Below are positions 9,186 through 16,742 of a DNA stretch of 64,000 nucleotides, in pieces (the first letter of the stretch is position 1; the number at the start of each line of letters is the position of its first letter). The stretch covers positions 1-64,000 of the forward strand of contig NZ_JAJAPB010000015.1 in the NCBI RefSeq assembly GCF_026226615.1, written 5' to 3'. The notes under the pieces were generated by a model. It did no database searches, had not been told where the DNA came from, and saw only the letters and a program-made list of their open reading frames with translations. The translations under genes were made by a program, and so were the position numbers. The stretch is from Geovibrio ferrireducens. GTDB lineage: Bacteria > Chrysiogenota > Deferribacteres > Deferribacterales > Geovibrionaceae.

Positions 9186-9302
9186 TTGGCAAGGGAAAAA
9201 TGGGGGGATGTCAAGAGTACAAAGACTTCAGAGTCAAGAGTTGTAGATATTATACCTATTTTAGATAAATACATCAGGGAGCATAAACAGTACACCTTGT
9301 AA
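9186..9302 (+). pseudogene. Remnant of a tyrosine recombinase (phage integrase)
   Basis: A short frame ending at TAA 9302 reads LAREKWGDV, then STKTSESRVVDI, then PILDKYIREHK. This resembles the integrase beta-strand region between the catalytic Arg and the HxxR box (W.D.....TKT..SR.V.I), with roughly a dozen residues missing between the W-D-V and T-K-T parts. No catalytic Arg, HxxR or Tyr is present, so it cannot be active. It sits between ilvA and a toxin-antitoxin pair close to a tRNA cluster, fitting a decayed integrated element. The match is by eye and short. Confidence 0.4.
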
Positions 9303-9307
9303 ATAAT

Positions 9308-9368
9308 ATCCCACTAAGGCAATCTGTAGTAAATCCCACTTGATATATATTCCCACCCGAACTATTTT
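9308..9368 (+). promoter_or_regulatory. Promoter and short repeats ahead of the toxin-antitoxin pair
   Basis: TTGATA (9340-9345) and TATTTT (9363-9368) are 17 bases apart, 17 bases before the ATG at 9386. The motif A/T-TCCCAC occurs three times at 9308, 9333 and 9350, the last two touching or inside the promoter. This is a plausible operator for autoregulation by the antitoxin; no experimental basis. Confidence 0.45.
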
Positions 9369-9385
9369 ATGTTCAGAGGTGAAAT

Positions 9386-9649
9386 ATGGCAGCAATAAAA
9401 ACTCTTAAACCTGACAGTAAGGGGCGTATTGCTCTTGGAAGTCTGCTGCATGGTGTCAGCAGCGTAAAGGTGACTGTAGATGAGAGGAACAGGATTATTC
9501 TTGAACCCTTCGTAGAAATACCGGCAGCGGAAGCATGGCTGTACCGAAATAAAGAAGCATTTTCAAAAGTGAAGAAAGGACTTGATGATTCCGCAAACGG
9601 CAGATTGCATAACCTTGGCAGTTTCGCCGGCTTTTCAGAGGATGATTGA
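9386..9649 (+). CDS. Antitoxin-like protein of a toxin-antitoxin pair
   Basis: 87 residues. The first half has an AbrB/MazE-like beta pattern (KPDSKGRIALGSLL, SSVKVTVDERNRIILEP); the second half (PAAEAWLYRNKEAFSKVKKG) is helical and would bind the toxin, the usual layout of type II antitoxins. GAGGTG stands seven bases before ATG. Its TGA overlaps the ATG of the next gene by one base, as in co-translated toxin-antitoxin operons. Assignment rests on motif style and pairing. Confidence 0.7.
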   Translation: MAAIKTLKPDSKGRIALGSLLHGVSSVKVTVDERNRIILEPFVEIPAAEAWLYRNKEAFSKVKKGLDDSANGRLHNLGSFAGFSEDD

Positions 9650-9945
9650 TGTTGTTCAGCTTAAAATTTACAGAGCAAGCAAAGTCAGACTATGAAATTC
9701 TTTTAAATGATTCAGGGTTGAGCAAAAGGCTGAAGGCGGTCAGAAAGACGCTTGGGTATCTTGAACTCAATCCTAAACACCCGTCTCTCAATACTCATGA
9801 ATATTCATCAATCAGTGCGCCTGATGGTTCCAAGGTGTTTGAAGCTTATGCGGAAAACAATACTCCGGCTGTATACCGGATTTTTTGGCATTATGGGCCT
9901 GATAAGAACGAAATCACTCTCATTGCCATAACGCCCCATCCTTAG
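9649..9945 (+). CDS. RelE/ParE-like toxin candidate
   Basis: 98 to 99 residues; ATG 9649 shares its A with the antitoxin stop, while a TTG at 9646 is an alternative start. FSLKFTEQAKSDYEILL resembles the first strand and helix of RelE/ParE toxins, and TPAVYRIFWHYGP followed by ITLIAITPHP resembles the terminal strands found in such proteins paired with AbrB-like antitoxins. Expected role is growth inhibition, by mRNA cleavage or gyrase poisoning; which one cannot be told. Located between an integrase remnant and a tRNA cluster. Confidence 0.65.
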   Translation: MLFSLKFTEQAKSDYEILLNDSGLSKRLKAVRKTLGYLELNPKHPSLNTHEYSSISAPDGSKVFEAYAENNTPAVYRIFWHYGPDKNEITLIAITPHP

Positions 9946-10003
9946 AGCTAGCTGTCATTTTTCTGATAGGGAGTTATATAGTAAAATGTGCCAAATACGT
10001 GCC

Positions 10004-10040
10004 AAAAAGAAAGCCAACCACATATGTGGTTGGCTTTCTT
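10004..10040 (-). terminator. Terminator of the tRNA operon, perfect 17-bp palindrome
   Basis: Bases 10007-10040 are a perfect inverted repeat with 17-base arms centred on CATATG. Read on the minus strand it is followed by TTTTT. It lies 12 bases past the end of tRNA-Asp, and could also stop transcription from the toxin gene on the plus strand. Confidence 0.85.
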
Positions 10041-10051
10041 AGGTTTTAAAG

Positions 10052-10125
10052 CGGGGACGAAGGGGCTCGAACCCTCGACCTCTGGCGTGACAGGCCAGCG
10101 TTCTAACCAACTGAACTACGCCCCC
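10052..10125 (-). tRNA. tRNA-Asp (GTC)
   Basis: On the minus strand the cloverleaf reads GGGGGCGTAGTTCAGTTGG at the 5' end, an anticodon loop with GTC, and a T-arm with GGTTCGAGC. The acceptor stem GGGGGCG pairs with CGTCCCC (one G-T) and the discriminator is G. CCA is not encoded. Last gene of a four-tRNA operon. Confidence 0.97.
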
Positions 10126-10138
10126 ATGGTTTGTGGAG

Positions 10139-10211
10139 TGGGCGGTGCAGGGATCGAACCTGCGACCCTCGGCTTGTAAGGCCGATGCTCTCCCAGCTGA
10201 GCTAACCGCCC
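10139..10211 (-). tRNA. tRNA-Val (TAC)
   Basis: Minus strand: acceptor GGGCGGT pairs with ACCGCCC, D-arm TAGCTCAGCTGGGAGAGC, anticodon loop CTTACAA (TAC), T-loop GGTTCGATCC, discriminator A, no encoded CCA. Confidence 0.97.
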
Positions 10212-10233
10212 TGGGAATTATAATCTATTAAAG

Positions 10234-10308
10234 CGTCCCTTAGGGGATTCGAACCCCTGTCGCCGCCGTGAAAGGGCGGTGTCCTAGGCCGGGCTAGACG
10301 AAAGGGAC
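10234..10308 (-). tRNA. tRNA-Glu (TTC)
   Basis: Minus strand: acceptor GTCCCTT pairs with AAGGGAC, anticodon loop CTTTCAC (TTC) on a CCGCC/GGCGG stem, T-loop GGTTCGAATCC, discriminator G, no encoded CCA. Confidence 0.97.
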
Positions 10309-10312
10309 ATAA

Positions 10313-10385
10313 TGAGCCATGTTGGACTTGAACCAACGACCCACTGCTTAAAAGGCAGTTGCTCTACCGACTGAGCTAATGGCTC
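10313..10385 (-). tRNA. tRNA-Lys (TTT)
   Basis: Minus strand: acceptor GAGCCAT pairs with ATGGCTC, D-arm TAGCTCAGTCGGTAGAGC, anticodon loop CTTTTAA (TTT), T-loop GGTTCAAGTCC, discriminator A, no encoded CCA. First gene of the operon, about 35 bases after the predicted start of transcription. Confidence 0.97.
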
Positions 10386-10425
10386 TCTCTGCTCGCAAGT
10401 GCGTTTCTCACAAGCGGGAATTGGT

Positions 10426-10454
10426 TTATAACAAAATCCCCTAATCTTTGTCAA
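10426..10454 (-). promoter_or_regulatory. Promoter of the tRNA operon
   Basis: Minus strand: a perfect TTGACA (10449-10454) and TTATAA (10426-10431) are separated by 17 bases, and tRNA-Lys begins about 40 bases downstream. This is the expected strength for a stable-RNA operon. Between here and the purA terminator (10455-10610) I see no gene. Confidence 0.85.
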
Positions 10455-10610
10455 CGACTTTTTTTAAAAAAATTCAATTATTTTCGAATGATTTTCTGAA
10501 CTCTCTGAAACCACCGAAGACACTGAACTTGAAGGACTAATCTACATCAAACTTATGCTTCTGTCATCAGAAAAAATGTGAAGGGTTGAAAGTTCTTTCC
10601 GCATTTGTGC

Positions 10611-10642
10611 AAAAAAAAGCCGCCCTCTGTTTCGGGGGCGGC
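10611..10642 (-). terminator. Intrinsic terminator of the aminotransferase-hisZ-purA operon
   Basis: On the minus strand a GCCGCCC/GGGCGGC stem with a ten-base loop is followed by eight T residues, 30 bases after the purA stop. Confidence 0.92.
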
Positions 10643-10671
10643 CTGTCATTTTGTATTAATGGTTTGAGAGG

Positions 10672-11967
<1,296 letters not shown>

Positions 11968-11971
11968 TCAA

Positions 11972-13105
11972 TTAAAGGATTTGTCCTATTTCGTAAAACT
12001 CAAGAAATTTATCTTTGTTTTCTTTATTTTCCACATAGAGAACCGATTTCCCCGCAGCTCTCAGTTTTTCCGCCTGAGCCTGATTATCCTTCCCGGTGAC
12101 CATATAGTCAAAGGAAACCTTAACCCCGGTGGGTTTGTCAACGTTTATGATCTCTTCCACGTAGAATGCCATCCCGCAGGCGGGCACGTTGAAGCCGAAT
12201 TTTCCGGCAAGGTTGTCGTACCTGCCGCCTGTGCCGATCTTGGAGCCTATGCCTCCGTGGAGGATTTCAAATGTGAGCCCCGTGTAATAATCGTACCCTT
12301 TGCATTCTGATGCGTCAAACACCAGAGCTTTTTCGGCTATGCCGAGTTCGGTGAGCTTATCGAAAAATCTTTCGATGTATTCGATTCTCCCTTTTATTTC
12401 GCCGTTGGGTGCTGTTGTGCGGAGCTCTTTCAGCACATCCTTTCCGCCGTAAGCGAACGGGATTGATTTAAGGAACTTTTTAGCAGCTTCATCCAGTGAG
12501 GATGAATCGATTATCTGCTTCATACGGTCGAGGTTTTTGGCGGAAAGAGCCTTAAGGAACTCCTCCTTGAAATCACCCGCCAGTTTCAGAAGCTCGGCGT
12601 TAAACTTCATATCGCCTATTACGTACCTGTGACCGTTGAGTTTCAGGGCTTTTATGCCGTTTTCCGCTATGAGAAGGAGCTCAATATCACCCGTCATCTC
12701 CTCAAGGCCGAAAAGCTCGCACCCGACCTGCGTTTTCTCGGACTTTATGCCCTTGTCCATATTAACGTTTCTGAACACCCTGCCCCTGTAGCCGAGGCGG
12801 AGGGGGAGCGGGTAATTGTTCATGTAGTTAGCGGCGTATCTGCACACCTGCGGGGTGAAGTCCGGCCGCAGAACAAGGGACTTGCCCGTGTTGCGGTCTA
12901 TAAAGCGGATGATGTTCTCATCACTGAACCCCTGCGTGGTGGAGGAGAGCATATCATAATAGTCATATATGGGCAGGAAGATCTCAATGCACCCGTAGGA
13001 GGAGAGAACATCCCTGAGAGCCGATTCTATCTCGTTCAGCTTCTTGGAGCGCAGGGGAGCCATATTTGTAACGGCGGAAGCGAGCATGCTTTTTTTCATC
13101 ATCAT
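11972..13105 (-). CDS. hisZ: ATP phosphoribosyltransferase regulatory subunit
   Basis: Histidyl-tRNA-synthetase-like protein that joins the short form of HisG to make a histidine-feedback-sensitive ATP phosphoribosyltransferase. 377 residues, shorter than HisRS and without an anticodon-binding domain. Class II-like segments are visible: FLPIYDYYDML near 43, LVLRPDFTPQVCRY near 75, and LRLGYRGRVFRNV near 102. KGYDYYTGLTFEIL near 270 and GTGGRYDNL match the HisZ/HisS second motif. Its ATG overlaps the aminotransferase stop by four bases, and purA follows 13 bases after the stop. hisG is not in this window. Confidence 0.93.
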   Translation of the reverse strand: MMMKKSMLASAVTNMAPLRSKKLNEIESALRDVLSSYGCIEIFLPIYDYYDMLSSTTQGFSDENIIRFIDRNTGKSLVLRPDFTPQVCRYAANYMNNYPLPLRLGYRGRVFRNVNMDKGIKSEKTQVGCELFGLEEMTGDIELLLIAENGIKALKLNGHRYVIGDMKFNAELLKLAGDFKEEFLKALSAKNLDRMKQIIDSSSLDEAAKKFLKSIPFAYGGKDVLKELRTTAPNGEIKGRIEYIERFFDKLTELGIAEKALVFDASECKGYDYYTGLTFEILHGGIGSKIGTGGRYDNLAGKFGFNVPACGMAFYVEEIINVDKPTGVKVSFDYMVTGKDNQAQAEKLRAAGKSVLYVENKENKDKFLEFYEIGQIL

Positions 13106-14253
13106 TTCCCGATGTAGTTTTCAAGAACGGCTTCGGCGGCTTTCACCCCGCTGCCGAGCTCTATATCCACGCCGAATTTGCGCAGACCCATCTCAAGGGC
13201 GCTTATGCCTATGATGGTGTCGAATACGTCGTGGTAGCCGAGGGTGGATATACGCATTATTCTGCCCTTAAGGTGATCCTGTCCTCCGGCGTAAGTCACG
13301 CCGACCTTCTCACGCATGAACTTGATGAACTTGCCCCCTTCAAACCCTTCAGGCAGGTAAAAGCCTGTGGCTGAATTGGCGGGCATATCCTTGGCGAGAA
13401 GCCTGAAACCGAGAGCCTGAACAGCCGCTCTGGTCGCCTGTCCGTTTATTTCATGTCTTTCATAAACATTTGCAAGCCCCTCTTCAAACATCATGTCCAG
13501 AACCTTGTCCAGCCCGATGATGAGCGATATGGCGGGGGTGTATGCCGTTGTGGAGTCCTTATGCGCCTTAAGCTCTTTTGCGAGGTTAAGGTAGTATCTG
13601 GGGTTTTTCACCTTCTGGGTTCTTGCCCACGCCTTCTGGCTGAGTGCTGTAAGCGCAAGGCCGGGGGGGAGCATGAACGCCTTCTGAGAGCCTGTGACAA
13701 GCACATCTATTCCCCATTCATCCATGCGGGTGTCATAAACGCCCACTGATGTTATTCCGTCCACTATAAAGAGCGTGTCGTCATATTTTCTTATAACTTC
13801 CGCCAGCTCCTTTATGGGGTGGCAGGCGGTTGTGGAGGTTTCGCTCCCCTGAACAAAAACGCCCTTAGTGTCGGGGTTTGCTTTGAGGAAGTCCTCAACC
13901 ATTTCGGGCTTAACAGATGAACCCCACTCAAGCTCTATCTTGTGGACATCCATGCCGAAAGCCCTGCATATATCGCCCCAGCGCTGGCCGAACTTGCCCG
14001 CATCTATTATCAGAACCTTTTCGCCTGTGTTCACTGTGTTGATTATAGCCGCTTCCATGGCTGCTGTTCCGCTTCCGGCAAGCATGAGGACTTCCTCTTT
14101 TGTGCCGAATACTTCGGGAAGGCGTCTGCGTACATTATCAAAAATAGCCGAGAACTCGGATGTTCTGTGGTGAATTATGGGACGAGCCATCTCAAGCAGA
14201 ACAGTTTCAGGAACTGGTGTAGGCCCCGGCGCAAGAAGATATTTTTTAAGCAT
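13102..14253 (-). CDS. Class V aminotransferase, alanine/serine-glyoxylate type
   Basis: PLP enzyme of the alanine-glyoxylate/serine-pyruvate aminotransferase family, 383 residues. It opens MLKKYLLAPGPTPVP, the family hallmark, and carries the PLP lysine in VTGSQKAFMLPPG near residue 193. The substrate (alanine, serine or another amino donor) is not decided by sequence. I start it at ATG 14253 because CGAGG lies five bases upstream; the longer open frame to 14343 adds 30 residues that run into repeat DNA. First gene of the operon with hisZ (four-base overlap) and purA. Confidence 0.9.
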   Translation of the reverse strand: MLKKYLLAPGPTPVPETVLLEMARPIIHHRTSEFSAIFDNVRRRLPEVFGTKEEVLMLAGSGTAAMEAAIINTVNTGEKVLIIDAGKFGQRWGDICRAFGMDVHKIELEWGSSVKPEMVEDFLKANPDTKGVFVQGSETSTTACHPIKELAEVIRKYDDTLFIVDGITSVGVYDTRMDEWGIDVLVTGSQKAFMLPPGLALTALSQKAWARTQKVKNPRYYLNLAKELKAHKDSTTAYTPAISLIIGLDKVLDMMFEEGLANVYERHEINGQATRAAVQALGFRLLAKDMPANSATGFYLPEGFEGGKFIKFMREKVGVTYAGGQDHLKGRIMRISTLGYHDVFDTIIGISALEMGLRKFGVDIELGSGVKAAEAVLENYIGK

Positions 14254-14266
14254 GAAAACCTCGTAT

Positions 14267-14301
14267 TTATTTTCATCAATCCGCGCGTCCTGCCGGATTG
14301 A
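14267..14301 (+). repeat. 35-base direct repeat, copy 1
   Basis: Identical to 14414-14448. Each copy contains TCAATCCG and CGGATTGA as an eight-base-pair hairpin with a ten-base loop. It lies in the leader or promoter zone of the aminotransferase-hisZ-purA operon. Other small hairpins lie between the copies (CAGCCCC/GGGGCTG and CCGGC/GCCGG). Confidence 0.85.
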
Positions 14302-14413
14302 TGTACACACTCGCGGCGGGGTAAACCCACCTTCGTTTCGCACGGCGCAGCCCCGTCCATGGGGCTGTATTTATGTTATCCGGCATTAACGCCGGAAGAT
14401 TCCGATAGTTTGC

Positions 14414-14448
14414 TTATTTTCATCAATCCGCGCGTCCTGCCGGATTGA
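14414..14448 (+). repeat. 35-base direct repeat, copy 2
   Basis: Second exact copy of the repeat at 14267-14301, starting 147 bases further on, with the same internal hairpin. Not part of any credible reading frame. Confidence 0.85.
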
Positions 14449-14481
14449 CCTCTATTTTAAAGATGTTCAACATTCTATTGT

Positions 14482-14626
14482 TTTTTGAAAAAACCTTTCT
14501 TTAGCGGGAAAGAAAGGTTTTCTCAAACTCTTTCCCAAGAAACCGGTTCTCTGCGTTGCAGTGTCAATGTGCGATGTAAGCCGGAGAATCCCCGAACAAA
14601 CGCAAAAATATTGCCTGACTTTCCAA
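14482..14626 (-). ncRNA. Candidate small RNA with own promoter and terminator
   Basis: Between two divergent genes, the minus strand has a promoter (14633-14661) and, about 130 bases on, a perfect 13-base-pair stem (14490-14502 with 14509-14521, six-base loop) followed by TTTTTT. No plausible reading frame lies between. No gene on either strand needs a terminator here, so a free-standing transcript of roughly 140 bases is the simplest reading. I recognise no known RNA family in it. Confidence 0.45.
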
Positions 14627-14632
14627 CACCCA

Positions 14633-14661
14633 ACCATACTACAGCATAACATAATAGTCAA
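14633..14661 (-). promoter_or_regulatory. Promoter of the candidate small RNA
   Basis: Minus strand: TTGACT (14656-14661) and TATGGT (14633-14638), spacer 17 bases. It is back to back with a possible plus-strand promoter starting at 14688. Confidence 0.5.
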
Positions 14662-14687
14662 TCAGACGTGTCCGCAGTCAGATTCAC

Positions 14688-14717
14688 TTGGCAAACTGCA
14701 TGAGAGGGATATATATT
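14688..14717 (+). promoter_or_regulatory. Possible promoter of the thioredoxin-like gene
   Basis: TTGGCA (14688-14693) and TATATT (14712-14717), spacer 18 bases, about 50 bases before ATG 14769. Confidence 0.4.
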
Positions 14718-14768
14718 TATCATATGCCCGTTATAATGGGGTTTGTTTTAAGACTCAGGGAGGATGCT

Positions 14769-15008
14769 ATGCTTATCGAAATTTTCTATGACGGCGAAAC
14801 CGATAAAAAAACACCCGAACTTGCGGAAGACATAAGATACCGCTACGGTGCAAAGGTAGAGGTGCGCCTGATTGACACCTCCGAAGAGCCTGTTCCGCCG
14901 AAATACGGAATAATAAATCCCCCCGTTGTGGTTCTCGGCGGAGACAGAATTATAAAAATCGAAGGACCGAATTCTCTGGAAAATATCGTGACTAAGGCGA
15001 TTTTTTAG
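14769..15008 (+). CDS. Small thioredoxin/glutaredoxin-fold-like protein without a CxxC site
   Basis: 79 residues starting MLIEIFYDGETDKK. GGGAGG five bases upstream decides this start; a longer open frame to 14688 would run through the promoter. The pattern strand-helix-strand (LIEIFYDGE, PELAEDIRYRYG, KVEVRLIDTSE), then a cis-Pro-like NPPVVVLGGD and a final helix matches a thioredoxin-like fold, but there are no cysteines, so no redox role is expected. Function unknown. Confidence 0.65.
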   Translation: MLIEIFYDGETDKKTPELAEDIRYRYGAKVEVRLIDTSEEPVPPKYGIINPPVVVLGGDRIIKIEGPNSLENIVTKAIF

Positions 15009-15074
15009 GCGTTAATGAAATATTATCTCAAGAATTAGACATTTTGGACGATTGTCCATCAGAGAGGTTCGCTG

Positions 15075-16061
15075 ATGGACAGTTTGCGTATTGATATGTC
15101 AAATATAAATCTGACCGGGTCGAAGCCGGCAGATACTCCTGAAATTCGTATTACCGGAATTGAGCGGAAAGAGCAGAGCACTGCTGACAGAATTGATTTA
15201 TCCGGTATTGCGAAAAAGCTTTCCGCAGAAATCAATGCAGTGCGTAAAAGCGACCCAGCACAGACGGTGAAGGATTCTTCCTCAGTTATTGACGCTGATT
15301 ATATCAACAGCCTTATCGAACTCGGCAAGTCCGTTGACAAAAAGGATGAAAATATTGATGACCTTTCGTGGGGACTGACTGTGAAGCTCGGCATGGAGAT
15401 GGGCATCAATGATGCTGACGTGCTGCGTGAGCTGAAAGTTTCCGATGTTGACGCTTATTTTTATGAAGCATCATACAAAAAAGCCGGACTTGAAGCCGGA
15501 ATGAAGACCTACGGCGAAGACGGCGGGGTGAAGATTTACGATACCCCTTCTGATATTTGGAAAGATATGTTCCTTACCGATGAAAACGGCGGCTTTATCA
15601 AGGACGATGAAGGCAATGCCGTGAGGAATGAAAGCTTCACTCAGGCACGCCTGAAGGTGCAGGGATTGAATATCACCAGCCAGATCATTCAGGGAGACAC
15701 GTGGGAACTAGGCGATTACAAAGGCAGGCTTGCGGACGCTCCCGCCGGACTGACCCAGAACCTGCTTCTTGCGGTTAAGAATAATGACCCGTTTATGTAT
15801 CGTTATGCCCGTGAACATGCCACAGACAGAATGCCTGTATGGTCTGCGGAGACGACTGCCGGGATGAGTGACAGCGAAAAAACAGACTTTTATACCAAAC
15901 AATTATCGCACTCGTACAGTCTTTTGAAGTCCTCTATGGTTAATGCCCCGTCAATTGAAAAGCAGATGGCGGAAATAGCCAACCTGCTTAAGGACGCTGT
16001 ATGGGAAAATGTAAAACCTGAAAACGGGTATATAAACCATTTTGTAGGCAGCAGAGGGTGA
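15075..16061 (+). CDS. Uncharacterised soluble protein, 328 residues
   Basis: I do not recognise this protein. It has no signal peptide and no membrane segment, and is acidic and mostly helical by eye. The N-terminal 60 residues look disordered and contain ADRIDLSGIAKKLSAEI, which resembles the DxVxLS...A start of FlgM-type or flagellar-associated proteins; this is only a loose likeness. GATGGA-type spacing upstream is weak, and the start could be at MSNINLTG. Stands alone between the small thioredoxin-like gene and the MntA/HepT remnant. Confidence 0.6.
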   Translation: MDSLRIDMSNINLTGSKPADTPEIRITGIERKEQSTADRIDLSGIAKKLSAEINAVRKSDPAQTVKDSSSVIDADYINSLIELGKSVDKKDENIDDLSWGLTVKLGMEMGINDADVLRELKVSDVDAYFYEASYKKAGLEAGMKTYGEDGGVKIYDTPSDIWKDMFLTDENGGFIKDDEGNAVRNESFTQARLKVQGLNITSQIIQGDTWELGDYKGRLADAPAGLTQNLLLAVKNNDPFMYRYAREHATDRMPVWSAETTAGMSDSEKTDFYTKQLSHSYSLLKSSMVNAPSIEKQMAEIANLLKDAVWENVKPENGYINHFVGSRG

Positions 16062-16156
16062 GATTCTTCACCTAAGTTTTGTGATTTACTAGAATATATT
16101 GCGGTTTAGAGGTGATTTTCTACTGAAGTGTGAAGTTCTCTGGCTTTGCGTTTCAG

Positions 16157-16379
16157 TTAGGGGATGAATTTCTTGATGACACTTTCAACGATCTTAAGAT
16201 CCGCGCCAATACAATCATGTGCTATAAAGTTTCTTAAATCTGTCAATAAGCTCAGGGTCGATTTTGCTTAATGTTTCCCCAACCTGATGAAGAGCCATAA
16301 GTATTGCAGGTCTGCCCTCAACTTCGTCATCAAGTGCAGACTCAGGGCTTCCGTGCCGTGTTACAATCTCTTCAATATT
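16157..16379 (-). pseudogene. Broken HepT-like (HEPN) toxin gene
   Basis: Minus-strand translation in one frame gives NIEEIVTRHGSPESALDD, a short linker, then ILMALHQVGETLSKIDPEL, like the start of HepT/DUF86 proteins. The frame hits a stop near 16222. A second frame then gives RNFIAHDCIGADLKIVESVI and ends at TAA 16157-16159. RNFIAH is the Rx4H catalytic motif of HEPN RNases. The expected middle segment (usually IPW...GMRN) is partly missing at the frame change. It follows the intact MntA gene, the normal partner. The flanking 16062-16156 shows nothing. Confidence 0.7.
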
Positions 16380-16396
16380 TGATTTTCAGTATAAAC

Positions 16397-16735
16397 TCAG
16401 CTCTTGCCGCATCGCCCCTGGCCGACATATTTCATATCCTTCAGAATATATTTTCTGCCTACCTCATTGAGTGAAGTTATTGCGATCAGATCCACTTTGT
16501 TATTAAGCTCTTTCTCAAGCTCGGAGCGTATTTCCGCAATGCGGCTGAAAGCGCCGAATCCGCCGTTGCGGACGGCGAACTCTTTCGGATTCTCCACTTC
16601 ATAAACAAGGTCAATATCACTCGCACAGGTATCGTCTCCTCTAGCGGAGCTGCCTGTAAAGCCTATTATTATGAAGCCCTCCGCCTTGTATTTTTTACGG
16701 AGAGCTTTCAGCCTGTTTAAAGTTGCGGAGTCCAT
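16397..16735 (-). CDS. mntA: MntA-like minimal nucleotidyltransferase antitoxin
   Basis: 112 residues of the minimal nucleotidyltransferase family. GFTGSSARGDDTCASDIDL carries the GSxxRG and SDxDL motifs with the metal-binding Asp pair. Such proteins neutralise HepT toxins by AMPylating them. Here the downstream HepT is frameshifted, so the antitoxin is an orphan. The C-terminal residues YVGQGRCGKS are not typical and may reflect the same decay. GAGG lies four bases before the ATG. Confidence 0.85.
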   Translation of the reverse strand: MDSATLNRLKALRKKYKAEGFIIIGFTGSSARGDDTCASDIDLVYEVENPKEFAVRNGGFGAFSRIAEIRSELEKELNNKVDLIAITSLNEVGRKYILKDMKYVGQGRCGKS

Positions 16736-16742
16736 CCTCCCT

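Noticed and set aside
9988-10179. Plus-strand reading frame of 63 codons
   Set aside because: It runs antisense through tRNA-Asp and tRNA-Val; frames containing GLEPSTSG-like strings are a known artefact of tRNA genes.
14177-14389. Short frames in the repeat zone before the aminotransferase
   Set aside because: They consist largely of the 35-base repeat and hairpins, with no ribosome site.
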